From: an uncultured Tenacibaculum sp. | GTDB taxonomy: Bacteria > Bacteroidota > Bacteroidia > Flavobacteriales > Flavobacteriaceae | Direction: 5' to 3' | DNA length: 64,000 bases | Assembly (NCBI GenBank): GCA_947498055.1 | Contig: CANMJA010000004.1 | Span: 62,001 to 126,000, forward strand | Notes under the pieces: generated by a model | Database searches by the model: none | What the model saw: only the letters and a program-made list of their open reading frames with translations | What the model was told of the DNA's origin: nothing | Part shown: positions 56,221 through 64,000 of the stretch, in pieces | Position numbering within the stretch: position 1 is the stretch's first letter | How the letters are laid out: each line of letters opens with the position of its first letter | Program-made: the position numbers and the translations under genes

Positions 56221-56790
56221 TTATTTTAAAATTACAAATCCGCCATAATTTCCATGATGAGATGTTGAAAAAGAGGTTGTTTGTTTTTGGTTATTCAAAT
56301 ATAAGTAAGGGACACCCGATTCATTTTTCTTTATTGTTGTTTCTTTAGAAAAATGAGATAACAATCTGTTATTAATTAATTTGCTTTGAAGATTACTATT
56401 GTTTATTACAGATACTTCAGAAATAATTTTAATTTCTTTTTCTTTTTCTTTTTCTTTTTCTTTTACGGCAATTGTATGAATGTACTTTTGTGAAATAGTA
56501 GATTTTGTATAATACTTCTCTTCATTAATGGTAACAATTCCTTCTGAATTATTTATTAAATAACAACTACATTTTTTAGGATTCAAAAACCGTTTTTGAT
56601 ATTGTTGTACATAACATTTATAAGCCGCTTCTTTCATACTCCAAAACAACCAAACGAGTAAAAAAGAGTGGGTAGATTTTGAAATTTCTCCTATTTCTTT
56701 TTCTGTAAACTGCTTTTCTAAAAAACCTTCTCTTTTCCAATTACTTTGAATTTTTGCAACTTGTAAATCAACAATATCATTGCCTATCAT
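56221..56790 (-). CDS. 4'-phosphopantetheinyl transferase superfamily protein
   Basis: 189 residues. The start IGNDIVDLQVAK has the metal-binding Asp line, and FWSMKEAAYKCY has the W-x-x-KEA motif of PPTases. It should load the acyl carrier protein encoded 4 nt upstream (overlap ATGA). An in-frame 6-bp microsatellite (cttttt repeat, 56436-56465) encodes a KEKEKEKEKE run. A specific partner of the operon's ACP is the natural reading. Confidence 0.85.
   Translation of the reverse strand: MIGNDIVDLQVAKIQSNWKREGFLEKQFTEKEIGEISKSTHSFLLVWLFWSMKEAAYKCYVQQYQKRFLNPKKCSCYLINNSEGIVTINEEKYYTKSTISQKYIHTIAVKEKEKEKEKEIKIISEVSVINNSNLQSKLINNRLLSHFSKETTIKKNESGVPYLYLNNQKQTTSFSTSHHGNYGGFVILK
56436..56465. repeat. 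Hexanucleotide microsatellite inside the PPTase gene
   Basis: Five units of cttttt (C at 56436, 56442, 56448, 56454, 56460). The unit is a multiple of three, so copy changes alter the Lys-Glu run without a frameshift. Confidence 0.8.
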
Positions 56791-57041
56791 TTTTCAGAAA
56801 GCTTTGTTTCTATTATTTCTATCGCCGCTCCTACTGATAACATTTTCTCCATCGATTCATTATCAATTACAATGTCAAATTCATCCTCAATATCTAAAAC
56901 AACATCTACCAAGTTCGCCGAATTTATCTGTAAATCGTTAATAAAGTCTGTTTGTTCATTTAAACTTTTAAAAGCTTCCTCATCTTGAATGTATGGTTTT
57001 ACAATTACTTTAAGCTTGTTAACAAATTGTTCTTTGTTCAT
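56787..57041 (-). CDS. Acyl carrier protein
   Basis: 84 residues from ATG 57041 (MNKEQFVNKLK); an ATG at 57077 would lengthen it by 12 and overlap the ketosynthase. The phosphopantetheine site is Ser41 in DLQINSANLVDVVLDIEDEF, where the usual DSL reads NSA, a divergent, specialised ACP. It is acidic and helical throughout. One nt follows the ketosynthase stop. Confidence 0.9.
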   Translation of the reverse strand: MNKEQFVNKLKVIVKPYIQDEEAFKSLNEQTDFINDLQINSANLVDVVLDIEDEFDIVIDNESMEKMLSVGAAIEIIETKLSEK

Positions 57042-57042
57042 T

Positions 57043-58317
57043 TTATTCTGTAAATTTTTTAAATATAATACAAGCATTTACATCTCCAAAACCAAAACTT
57101 GCTTTTGCTATAATATTTAACTTGATATCTGTTTTTTCTATCACTATTTTATCTTCCGCTATTACCTTTTTTATTTCTGAATGTACCTCTTCACAGTTGA
57201 TGTTTGGAAACAAAAATTGTTCTTTTAATTGTAAAACAGTTGCCACATTTTCAATACTTCCAGCAGCGGCTAAACAATGGCCTATCATCGATTTTAAAGA
57301 ATTTATATATGGAAAATCAGCTCCCTTTCTTTTTAAAGATATCGTCCAATTTTCAATTTCTAAAGCATCTTTGGAGGTTGCTGTTAAATGCCCATTAATA
57401 GCATCTATATCATTAGAAGAAATGCTAGCATCCTTCATCGCTTCTACAATACAACGCTGTACTGCTTTTGCATTTGGAGCTGTTATGGTTCCTCCATTTC
57501 GTTGTCCTCCAGAATTTATATTACCGCCTAAAACTTCTGCATAAATGGTAGCTTTTCTTGCTAAGGCACTTTCTAAAGATTCTAACACTAAAGCTCCTGC
57601 TCCGCTTCCTGGCACAAACCCTGATGCAGTTGCACTCATTGGTCTCGATCCTTTTTCAGGGGTTTCATTATGCTTATAGGTAGTAACTCGCATGGCATCG
57701 AATCCGCCCCAAATATAAGGGCCGTCATCGCTACAGCTTCCCACTAACATTCTCTTTGCTTTTCCTGTTTTTATACGTTCATAACCTAATAACAAAGCTT
57801 CTGTACCAGTAGTACAAGCAGAAGAATTTGTGGTTACTTGATTTCCTAAACCTAAAACACCTCCTAAATATGCGCTTACTCCACTTGCCATCGTTTGTAA
57901 AACAGAAGTACTACCCAGGCGTCTTACTTTATGTTCGTCTATCTTATAAATAGCTTCTCTAAATTTTTCTACTCCAGAGGTTCCTGCTCCGAAAATCATT
58001 CCTGAATCAAAGTCTAATTCAGAATTCTCATCTACCATAAACCCTGCGTCTTTCCAAGCATCTATTCCAGCCATACAACCGTATAAAATACCCGAACTAT
58101 TAAAACCTCGTAATTGTAAAGGTGTTAAATATTCTTGTTTTTTTTCTTCTGAAACTTCAGGAATACCACCAATACAACAAGAAAACTTTAAGTCTTTTAA
58201 CTGCTGATGAAAAGTAACTCCTGATCGCCCAGATTTAATAGCTTCTGTAAATTCAGAAAGTCCCACACCATTTGGTGCAACCACTCCTAAACCAGTAATA
58301 ACAACTCTATTTTCCAT
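57043..58317 (-). CDS. Beta-ketoacyl-ACP synthase (KAS I/II type)
   Basis: 424 residues. Catalytic Cys168 in TTNSSACTTGTEALLLG, His310 in DAINGHLTATSKDA and His347 in SMIGHCLAAAG form the Cys-His-His triad, with MSATASGFVPGSGAGALVLE between. The enzyme condenses acyl-ACP chains. It overlaps the dehydratase gene by 11 nt. Together with the ACP and dehydratase it could build a dedicated acyl starter for the polyketide synthase. Confidence 0.93.
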   Translation of the reverse strand: MENRVVITGLGVVAPNGVGLSEFTEAIKSGRSGVTFHQQLKDLKFSCCIGGIPEVSEEKKQEYLTPLQLRGFNSSGILYGCMAGIDAWKDAGFMVDENSELDFDSGMIFGAGTSGVEKFREAIYKIDEHKVRRLGSTSVLQTMASGVSAYLGGVLGLGNQVTTNSSACTTGTEALLLGYERIKTGKAKRMLVGSCSDDGPYIWGGFDAMRVTTYKHNETPEKGSRPMSATASGFVPGSGAGALVLESLESALARKATIYAEVLGGNINSGGQRNGGTITAPNAKAVQRCIVEAMKDASISSNDIDAINGHLTATSKDALEIENWTISLKRKGADFPYINSLKSMIGHCLAAAGSIENVATVLQLKEQFLFPNINCEEVHSEIKKVIAEDKIVIEKTDIKLNIIAKASFGFGDVNACIIFKKFTE

Positions 58318-58759
58318 CTTTCATTACTTTTAACATTCCAGAAATTGTACCTCTACACACCAACTCATCTTTTTCATTAAACAGTTGTACATTACATTTT
58401 AATTTATTGAATCTAAAATATTCTTTTTTTGAAACTACGGTTACTTTTTCTTCTGGTAATACAGGTAAAAAAAAATCTATTTGGTTAGATGTTAATGCTA
58501 TTTCTGGTTTTTCTCCTGCTTGTAACTCTTTTTTCAATAAATAAACTCCTAAACAAACAACTCCTATTTGTGCCATTACTTCTGTTAAAATAACTCCTGG
58601 GGTTATTGCTTTTTCTTTAAAATGTCCTTCATAAAAAAACGCTTCTTTTTTAAAGGTATAATTTCCTTTAACACCATTATCTGAAATCTCCGTGATCTCA
58701 TTTACAAATAAAAATGGATCTCTATAAGGTAGTAATTCTATAATTTGTGTTGTGTTCAT
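58307..58759 (-). CDS. 3-hydroxyacyl-ACP dehydratase-like hotdog protein (FabZ family)
   Basis: 150 residues. FabZ-type lines are LLPYRDPFLFVNEI and YEGHFKEKAITPGVILTEVM, with His46 and Glu60 as the catalytic pair. Likely dehydratase, or thioesterase-like variant. First of five overlapping genes; 197 nt from the type III PKS upstream. Confidence 0.88.
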   Translation of the reverse strand: MNTTQIIELLPYRDPFLFVNEITEISDNGVKGNYTFKKEAFFYEGHFKEKAITPGVILTEVMAQIGVVCLGVYLLKKELQAGEKPEIALTSNQIDFFLPVLPEEKVTVVSKKEYFRFNKLKCNVQLFNEKDELVCRGTISGMLKVMKDGK

Positions 58760-58956
58760 TTTAATCTTTTTTACACTATTTTAATTGTCACTTCACTTTG
58801 GTGATGGAGCTGGCGCTTTGTAGAACTATTGAGAAGTTATCTAATAGTTCTCGATACAATTTTTCTTCCGTTTTACTCCAGAAAAACCACTCGAACGGAC
58901 ATTTTTGTATTAAAAACAACACATGAACTTCTCTTACATTATTTGAAACTACTAAA

Positions 58957-60009
58957 CTACCATTCTAATAAAACTCTTTGTGCAGAAAAACCAGGCCCAA
59001 AACTAAGCATTAATCCTTTTTCTCCTTTACTAGGGTTTCTATCCATAAATTGTTCTAAAACATATAAAACAGTAGCACTAGACATATTACCATACTTACG
59101 TAAAACTTCTTTCGTATCATTAATATTCTTTCCTAAAACACCAAATAAATCTTCTACCGTTTGTACTATCTTTTTTCCTCCTGGGTGAAAAATTAAATGA
59201 TCTATATCTTTAATTGTTAACTTATTTTGTTCTAAAAAAGGATGTATTATTTCAGGAAAGTGATCTGCTATTTTTTGAGGCACTTCCTTATCTAATATCA
59301 TTTGTAATCCTGTGTTCACTAATTTGAATCCCATCACATGAGTTGCATCGTAAAAATGATACATTGCTTCATTTATAATTTGGGGACCATTGTCTTCTTC
59401 GTAAGAAGATAAAATAACACTCGATGCTCCATCACCAAAAATAGCAGCACTCACGATATTAGTCATCGAAAAATCTTCTAATTGAAATGTGGCAGTTGGT
59501 GCTTCAACAGCTATAATTGCTGCTCTTTTATTTGGATTTGCTTTTAAAAAACTCTTCGCATAAATAATACCTGAAACTCCTGCTGCACAACCCATTTCTG
59601 TAACAGGTAAACGAACAACATCTTGCTTCATTTTTAATGAATTAATTAGATAAGCATCTAAAGACGGAATCATTATTCCTGTGCAACTTACAGTAATTAT
59701 ATAATCGATCTCTGTGGGTTGTAACTTTGCTTTTTGTAATGCTTTTTGTAAAGAAGCTGTTGCTAAATGTATCGCTTCTTTTGTATAAATAGCATTCTTC
59801 TCTTCAAAAGAAGTTGCTGTAAAAACATCTTCAGGACTCATAATAGAATATCGTTTAGCAACACCTGCTCCTTCAAAAAGTTTGATTACTTTTCTTTGAA
59901 AGCGCTCCTCTTGATTTTGCATCCAAAGTTTTACAAAAGGAATGATCTTTTCTGTTTCTTTTGAATATTTAGGAAGTTGTTTAGCAACTGCCATTATTTT
60001 TACTGCCAT
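58957..60009 (-). CDS. Type III polyketide synthase (chalcone/alkylresorcinol synthase-like)
   Basis: 350 residues. The Cys-His-Asn triad is Cys141 in VTEMGCAAGVSG, His275 in LIFHPGGKK and Asn308 in YGNMSSATV. The C-terminal GFG-loop reads LSFGPGFSAQRVLLEW. Alkylresorcinol synthases of this type take a fatty acyl starter and malonyl-CoA. Its stop lies next to the following gap and its start abuts the methyltransferase gene, so transcription is shared. Confidence 0.95.
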   Translation of the reverse strand: MAVKIMAVAKQLPKYSKETEKIIPFVKLWMQNQEERFQRKVIKLFEGAGVAKRYSIMSPEDVFTATSFEEKNAIYTKEAIHLATASLQKALQKAKLQPTEIDYIITVSCTGIMIPSLDAYLINSLKMKQDVVRLPVTEMGCAAGVSGIIYAKSFLKANPNKRAAIIAVEAPTATFQLEDFSMTNIVSAAIFGDGASSVILSSYEEDNGPQIINEAMYHFYDATHVMGFKLVNTGLQMILDKEVPQKIADHFPEIIHPFLEQNKLTIKDIDHLIFHPGGKKIVQTVEDLFGVLGKNINDTKEVLRKYGNMSSATVLYVLEQFMDRNPSKGEKGLMLSFGPGFSAQRVLLEW

Positions 60010-60720
60010 TTATTTCTGAATTATCCATTGAAAACGGAATGCCCATTTCCAAGAGATTTGTGGTTTTACATGTATTTTTTTTGATATTTGAAGTAAATCA
60101 TTTCGTTTAAATCCTCTTAAAATAGAAGTTAAACCATCTTCCACAATCATCTCATTTCTTATAAATAAAGATAGTAACATAAATAAATAATATGCTAATT
60201 TATGCCTGTGTAAATCATTTACTACAATTCCTATGTTAGTAGATTGTAAAGTGCTTTTTAAAAAAGGAATTAATTCTTGTTCTTTAAAATGATGTAAAAA
60301 AAGAGTTGCTAAAACCACATCATATTTTCTACTCTTAAAATCGTTAGAAAAAATATCTTCTACTTTAAAGGATATTTCTGGATATGCTGTTGAAAGTTCA
60401 TTCGCATATGCAATTGCTGTTGGGTTAGCGTCTACACCAATCAATTTCATTTTATAGCCTTGTTTTCTTCCAAACTTTGCTACATCCCGCAAAATATCTC
60501 CATGTCCACAACCAATATCTACAATCGTTAACTCTTTCTCTTTAGAATGGTTTTTTATGATTTTATTTAATGCTTTAAGGGTTACTCTATTTCCTCCTAA
60601 CCATCTATTTATTTTTTCTAATTTATTTAATGTATCTCGTAACAAATCTCCTCCTATAGAAAAATCATCCATTAACTCTTCTTTATCGCTTCTTTGTTTT
60701 GTGCTAATAAAAAAATCCAT
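60010..60720 (-). CDS. SAM-dependent methyltransferase
   Basis: 236 residues. SAM-binding motif I TIVDIGCGHGDILRD (about 66-80), acidic motif II near LIGVDANPTAI, motif DVVLATLFLHHF. No signal peptide. It overlaps the FAD gene by one base and is followed directly by the type III PKS. It probably methylates the phenolic product, as the methyltransferase does in the Streptomyces srs phenolic-lipid operon. Confidence 0.85.
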   Translation of the reverse strand: MDFFISTKQRSDKEELMDDFSIGGDLLRDTLNKLEKINRWLGGNRVTLKALNKIIKNHSKEKELTIVDIGCGHGDILRDVAKFGRKQGYKMKLIGVDANPTAIAYANELSTAYPEISFKVEDIFSNDFKSRKYDVVLATLFLHHFKEQELIPFLKSTLQSTNIGIVVNDLHRHKLAYYLFMLLSLFIRNEMIVEDGLTSILRGFKRNDLLQISKKIHVKPQISWKWAFRFQWIIQK

Positions 60721-61856
60721 TAAAATTTCATTGGTTTTCCGTGTGTTAATTTTATAATCAGACGTAATAAAAAAGGAATCCTTTTTAAAATAGAAAGCAA
60801 AAATGCAGCAATTGTATTTTGCCTAAAAAGCATTGCTATAAAATGGCCTGTTTTTAAACGAATTCTAAATTCCTTTCTCCATTTTCTAATATACTGTTTT
60901 TCTAACTCACTTCTTTCTTTTATTTCTCCATTTATATATTTTAAAATAAGTGTAGATGCAATTTGAGCGCTTTGAATGGCCATACTCATCCCGTTTCCAC
61001 ACAAAGGATGAATCATTCCAGCAGAATCTCCACACATAATAATGTTTTTCTCAACAGGTTTTTTAGTCTCAAAGGAAATCTGACTAATGGTTAAAGGCTC
61101 TTGAAAAACAGGTGTTGTGTTTGTAAAAACATCTTTTAAGTAAGTGTTTTTAAAAACTATTTTTTCTTGAAATTCTTGTATGTTTTTATATTTCTTAAAA
61201 GTAGAATAGTTTGTAATATAACACAGGTTTATCACTTCATTTTCTACTTTAGAAACACCACAATACCCTCCTTTAAAATTATGTAATGCTACTATATTTT
61301 TAGGAAAAAACCCTTTAACATGCATTTTTACAGCTAAATATGGTGCTTTATTTTTTATAAAATTACGATCTATTTTTTTATCTAATAACGAGCGTTTACC
61401 ATGTGCTCCTATTACTATTTTACTTGTAAATTTTTCACCTGTCTTTGTTTCTACTGAAAAACAATCATTCTTAAATTCAATATTTGTAACTACTTCTTGT
61501 AAAATTGCTGTTTTTTGATCTCTTGCTTTATCTGCTAAAATAGCGTCTAAAGAATATCTAGATATTCCAAAACCTCCTAAAGGTAATTTAATAGAAACCA
61601 ATTTATTATTCGTAGTAGTTAGTTGAAAGTCTTTAATTTTTACTGCTCCAAAATTAAATGGATCTATTTCTAAGAAATTCAAATATGGTACTACTTCATT
61701 TGAAACATATTCTCCACAAACTTTATGTTTAGGGTAGTTATTTTTTTCTATTAAAAGAACTCTTTTTTTGTATTTGGTTAAATGAATTGCACTTGTTAAT
61801 CCAGCTAAACCTCCACCAACAATAATTACATCATACAAAGAAGCTTGCTCTTCCAT
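60720..61856 (-). CDS. FAD-dependent oxidoreductase (hydroxylase/geranylgeranyl-reductase-like)
   Basis: 378 residues from ATG 61856; an ATG at 61874 would add six. N-terminal FAD motif VIIVGGGLAGLTSAIHL, a VCGEYVSNEV line as in the geranylgeranyl-reductase/UbiH group, and the second motif NIIMCGDSAGMIHPLCGNGM. In the srs-type pathway an FAD hydroxylase adds oxygen to the resorcinol ring to give a quinone-type product; that role is inferred from position. First gene of the operon. Confidence 0.88.
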   Translation of the reverse strand: MEEQASLYDVIIVGGGLAGLTSAIHLTKYKKRVLLIEKNNYPKHKVCGEYVSNEVVPYLNFLEIDPFNFGAVKIKDFQLTTTNNKLVSIKLPLGGFGISRYSLDAILADKARDQKTAILQEVVTNIEFKNDCFSVETKTGEKFTSKIVIGAHGKRSLLDKKIDRNFIKNKAPYLAVKMHVKGFFPKNIVALHNFKGGYCGVSKVENEVINLCYITNYSTFKKYKNIQEFQEKIVFKNTYLKDVFTNTTPVFQEPLTISQISFETKKPVEKNIIMCGDSAGMIHPLCGNGMSMAIQSAQIASTLILKYINGEIKERSELEKQYIRKWRKEFRIRLKTGHFIAMLFRQNTIAAFLLSILKRIPFLLRLIIKLTHGKPMKF

Positions 61857-62003
61857 TGCACTAAGATAATACATCTACTAGTTTATTACCTACTAAAATT
61901 CTTGTTGTAATTTTCATTTTATCTAACCTAATTCTAGATGAAACAGTTTAAATATAATTTGTAAATTGGTACAATAGTTGAAAAACCTTTTTTAAAAGTT
62001 ATC

Positions 62004-62444
62004 ATGAAGAAACTTAATTTATTATTGTTTATCTCTTTATTATTTATGAATTGTGCAAGTCACCCAATAGAACAGCAACCACCATTCAAAATTATATCTG
62101 CTACTAGTTCTAACTCGATAGATGGAATGAAAACGATTACTATTAATTATAGTTCAGAAAAAAATATTGTTTTTGAAAACATTTTTTATCATAAGCAACG
62201 AACAAAAGTTAGTCTTAAAAATACTGAAAATAAAAAGGTAATTCTTGGTCAATTTAAAAATAATGATCTTGGTAAGTTACAGAACTTACAAATGGAAGGA
62301 GATGCAAAAAAAGAATTTGGGAATAAACCTACTTCTAAAAAAGAAAAAATACCTTTTACATTAAAAAATAATGAAGCAATAATTAGCTACAAAGAAAAAG
62401 GAGAAGTAAAATACTATAAAATAGAAAACGTTATAAAAAAATAA
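62004..62444 (+). CDS. Small lipoprotein, unknown function
   Basis: 146 residues. Lipoprotein signal (ISLLFMNCAS). The mature part is K-rich and mostly beta (MKTITINYSSEKNIVFENIF, FTLKNNEAIISYKEKGEVKY). No family recognised. Divergent from the PKS operon, with 147 bp between. Confidence 0.72.
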   Translation: MKKLNLLLFISLLFMNCASHPIEQQPPFKIISATSSNSIDGMKTITINYSSEKNIVFENIFYHKQRTKVSLKNTENKKVILGQFKNNDLGKLQNLQMEGDAKKEFGNKPTSKKEKIPFTLKNNEAIISYKEKGEVKYYKIENVIKK

Positions 62445-62551
62445 TTTTTGCACATATAAAATGAGACTATTTAATAAGCTGCTCTAAGAGCCGCTTATTT
62501 TTTGGCACACATTTTGTCAACATATAATACATAACCATAAAACTTTTAGAT

Positions 62552-63472
62552 ATGAAATCGTTAAAATTACTCTTAGGAATATTCATAATAATAACAACAC
62601 TAAGCTCTTGTGTTAATAGAAATGATACTATTGTTTCATTAGAAGAGGTGGTTTCTGGTTATGATTTATGGTATGTAGATATTCATAGAACTACTGGAAA
62701 TGCAGAAATACCTTATTTGTCTAATGCTTTTACCGTTTCTTTTTTAAATGGAAGACTATATGCAAATAATAATATTGTAGATGTTGGTAAAACCGGTAAT
62801 GGTTTAGGAATTAATGTTGGTAGTTACAGAACATTTGACGATGGCGTTATAGAAACTTCTCATAGAAGAGATGGAGATTATGGTTTTGATGTTGCTATAT
62901 TAAGTAATAATGAAATTAGATTAGATGATATTGGTAGCAATGTAAGTTATTTTTTAATTGGTTATAATAGAAATGATTTTGATTATGATAAATTGTTTTA
63001 TGATAATATTGAGTTCTTTTTACAGGAATATGTTGCTTGGGAAAGAATAGATGCAAAAAACGGTTCTCCGAATCCTTTTGATGAGGAACATTTTTTACAG
63101 TTTACTCCTGAAAACAATACCTCGTTTTTATCTTCTCATGATAATCTTGGCACAAATATTAACTCTATTAACTGGGATTTTACAGGTTCGTACATAGTAG
63201 AAGATCTTACTGGTTTTGATGACTTAAAATTTTTAACACTTAATTATGATGGTGGAGATATAGAAAAGTTTGAATTAAGCGTTATAAATGACGGAACAAT
63301 AGAGTTATTTCATGTAGATAGTGAAACTGTATATGTGTTTTCTGGAAGAGGGTTTATTCAATTGTTAAAAGGAAAAAAGAGTAGTGCTTCTAAAGCTCCT
63401 GTTAGAAATAGTAATAGAAAGCGTACAAAAATAAAAAGAAATAAAATTACCCGAAAAGTGGTATCAAGATAA
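62552..63472 (+). CDS. Lipoprotein of unknown function, basic C-terminus
   Basis: 306 residues. Lipoprotein signal (ITTLSSCVN). Beta-rich body (DLWYVDIHRTTGNAEIPYL, AFTVSFLNGRLYANNN, YFLIGYNRNDFDYDKLFYDN) and an unusual strongly basic end (NSNRKRTKIKRNKITRKVV). Relatives in flavobacteria are often labelled 'nicotinic acid mononucleotide adenyltransferase' by mistake; nothing here supports that enzyme. Confidence 0.75.
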   Translation: MKSLKLLLGIFIIITTLSSCVNRNDTIVSLEEVVSGYDLWYVDIHRTTGNAEIPYLSNAFTVSFLNGRLYANNNIVDVGKTGNGLGINVGSYRTFDDGVIETSHRRDGDYGFDVAILSNNEIRLDDIGSNVSYFLIGYNRNDFDYDKLFYDNIEFFLQEYVAWERIDAKNGSPNPFDEEHFLQFTPENNTSFLSSHDNLGTNINSINWDFTGSYIVEDLTGFDDLKFLTLNYDGGDIEKFELSVINDGTIELFHVDSETVYVFSGRGFIQLLKGKKSSASKAPVRNSNRKRTKIKRNKITRKVVSR

Positions 63473-63523
63473 AGTTTGGTTAGTTGATTTTTGGTTGGTT
63501 ATTTCTCGATAACCAATTAAAAC

Positions 63524-63550
63524 AAACCGTCTCTTAGAGGCGGTTTTTTG
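63524..63550 (+). terminator. Terminator of the lipoprotein gene
   Basis: aaaccgtctc (63524-63533) pairs with gaggcggttt (63537-63546) with one G-T pair, 3-nt loop, T run. Confidence 0.75.
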
Positions 63551-63558
63551 TTGTTTTA

Positions 63559-64000
63559 TTATTCTTTTATATGAAGAAAATACTCTTTTTTTACTTTACT
63601 AAAAGTTTCGGGAGTCATTGCTAAGTAATTAGCTAGTAATTTTTGAGGAGACAGTAATAACAAACGATTTGCATTTGGATCTGTTTCCATAAAAAACTTA
63701 AACTTACTTTGTGCACTGTTGTGCTGCAAAAATAAAGTTCTATTCTCTCTTCTTAAAAAAATTTGTTCTATCGATTTCATATATATAAAACAAAACAGGT
63801 ATTGTTTCATTAGTATCTCAAAATCTGTCTTTTTTATAGATATAAGGGTTACATCTGTAATTGCTTCTTGATTTTCAATAGAGGGAGATTGTTCTACATA
63901 ACTCTTTAAACTATTGAAAGACATATTAGGCAATTTAATATCTACTGTATGTATTTTATCATTCATTGTTACATACTGATGTACAATTCCTTTTTTTAGA
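63559..64000 (-). CDS. Crp/Fnr-family regulator, N-terminus beyond window (partial)
   Basis: At least 147 residues. The frame remains open from 63966 to the right edge (reading LKKGIVHQYVT), so the ATG at 63966 is internal and the gene is cut. The visible part fits the end of the cNMP-binding beta-roll (GIVHQYVT ... ITDVTLISIKKTDFEIL), the dimer helix and the C-terminal line LLLLSPQKLLANYLAMTPET with FSKVKKEYFLHI, as in Crp/Fnr proteins of the Bacteroidota. Ligand unknown. Confidence 0.85.
   Translation of the reverse strand, partial: LKKGIVHQYVTMNDKIHTVDIKLPNMSFNSLKSYVEQSPSIENQEAITDVTLISIKKTDFEILMKQYLFCFIYMKSIEQIFLRRENRTLFLQHNSAQSKFKFFMETDPNANRLLLLSPQKLLANYLAMTPETFSKVKKEYFLHIKE

Noticed and set aside
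56436..56465. Phase-variable microsatellite in the PPTase
   Set aside because: Units are six bases, so changes preserve the frame and cannot switch the gene off.

Overview
The window is AT-rich bacterial DNA from the Bacteroidota, most probably a marine Flavobacteriaceae (Tenacibaculum/Polaribacter-like). The evidence is four secreted proteins with C-terminal type IX secretion (T9SS) sorting domains, promoters of the Bacteroidota type (TTG, about 16-20 nt, then TAnnTTTG), Cys-anchored lipoproteins, a three-gene sdhCAB operon and many weak or absent Shine-Dalgarno sites. I see no rRNA, tRNA, CRISPR array, transposase or integrase.

Region 1 (1-8.1 kb) is accessory. A giant SpvB/FG-GAP/RHS protein runs off the left edge. 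It is preceded by a T9SS protein made of two tandem jelly-roll-like repeats, and upstream lies about 0.9 kb of non-coding DNA filled with palindromes and hairpin-plus-tail direct repeats. Region 2 (8.2-18.2 kb) is the most unusual part. Two related XRE regulators, one of them a LexA/CI-type self-cleaving protein, bracket a leftward block. The block encodes a DUF2589 protein, a 420-residue protein, a 181-residue protein, a 1213-residue protein of unknown family, and a small lipoprotein/membrane-protein/basic-protein operon. The control regions of the 1213-aa gene and of the DUF2589 operon are diverged copies of each other, sharing a stem-loop of identical geometry, a 15-mer overlapping a promoter and a 12-mer close to the start codon. 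An intrinsic terminator lies inside the operon just after the DUF2589 gene. I regard this as a candidate undescribed system.

Region 3 (18.3-30.2 kb) is mostly housekeeping: sdhCAB, a secreted glycosidase-like T9SS protein, a DUF1573 protein next to a frameshifted thioredoxin-like gene, a LytS/LytTR two-component pair, a small exported protein, a MarC-FAD oxidoreductase pair and a DUF3109 protein. Region 4 (30.3-40.1 kb) holds a lipoprotein, an exported TPR-CHAT protease-like protein, a membrane TPR anti-sigma-like protein and an ECF sigma factor. Three nearby transcription units (35.2, 37.85 and 38.6 kb) share a bipartite promoter-like motif that may be the target of that sigma factor.

Region 5 (40.2-55.8 kb) has a large T9SS beta-propeller protein with a PA domain, a dGTPase, a Panacea-domain gene coupled to a two-helix membrane protein (toxin-antitoxin-like), class Ia ribonucleotide reductase, thioredoxin, two lipoprotein peptidases (S9A and M13) and an ABC ATPase. 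Region 6 (55.8-61.9 kb) is one tightly packed eight-gene operon: FAD monooxygenase-like, methyltransferase, type III polyketide synthase, dehydratase, ketosynthase, acyl carrier protein, phosphopantetheinyl transferase and a GreA-like protein. It looks like a phenolic-lipid pathway with its own acyl-starter supply. The window ends with two lipoproteins and a Crp/Fnr-like regulator cut by the right edge.
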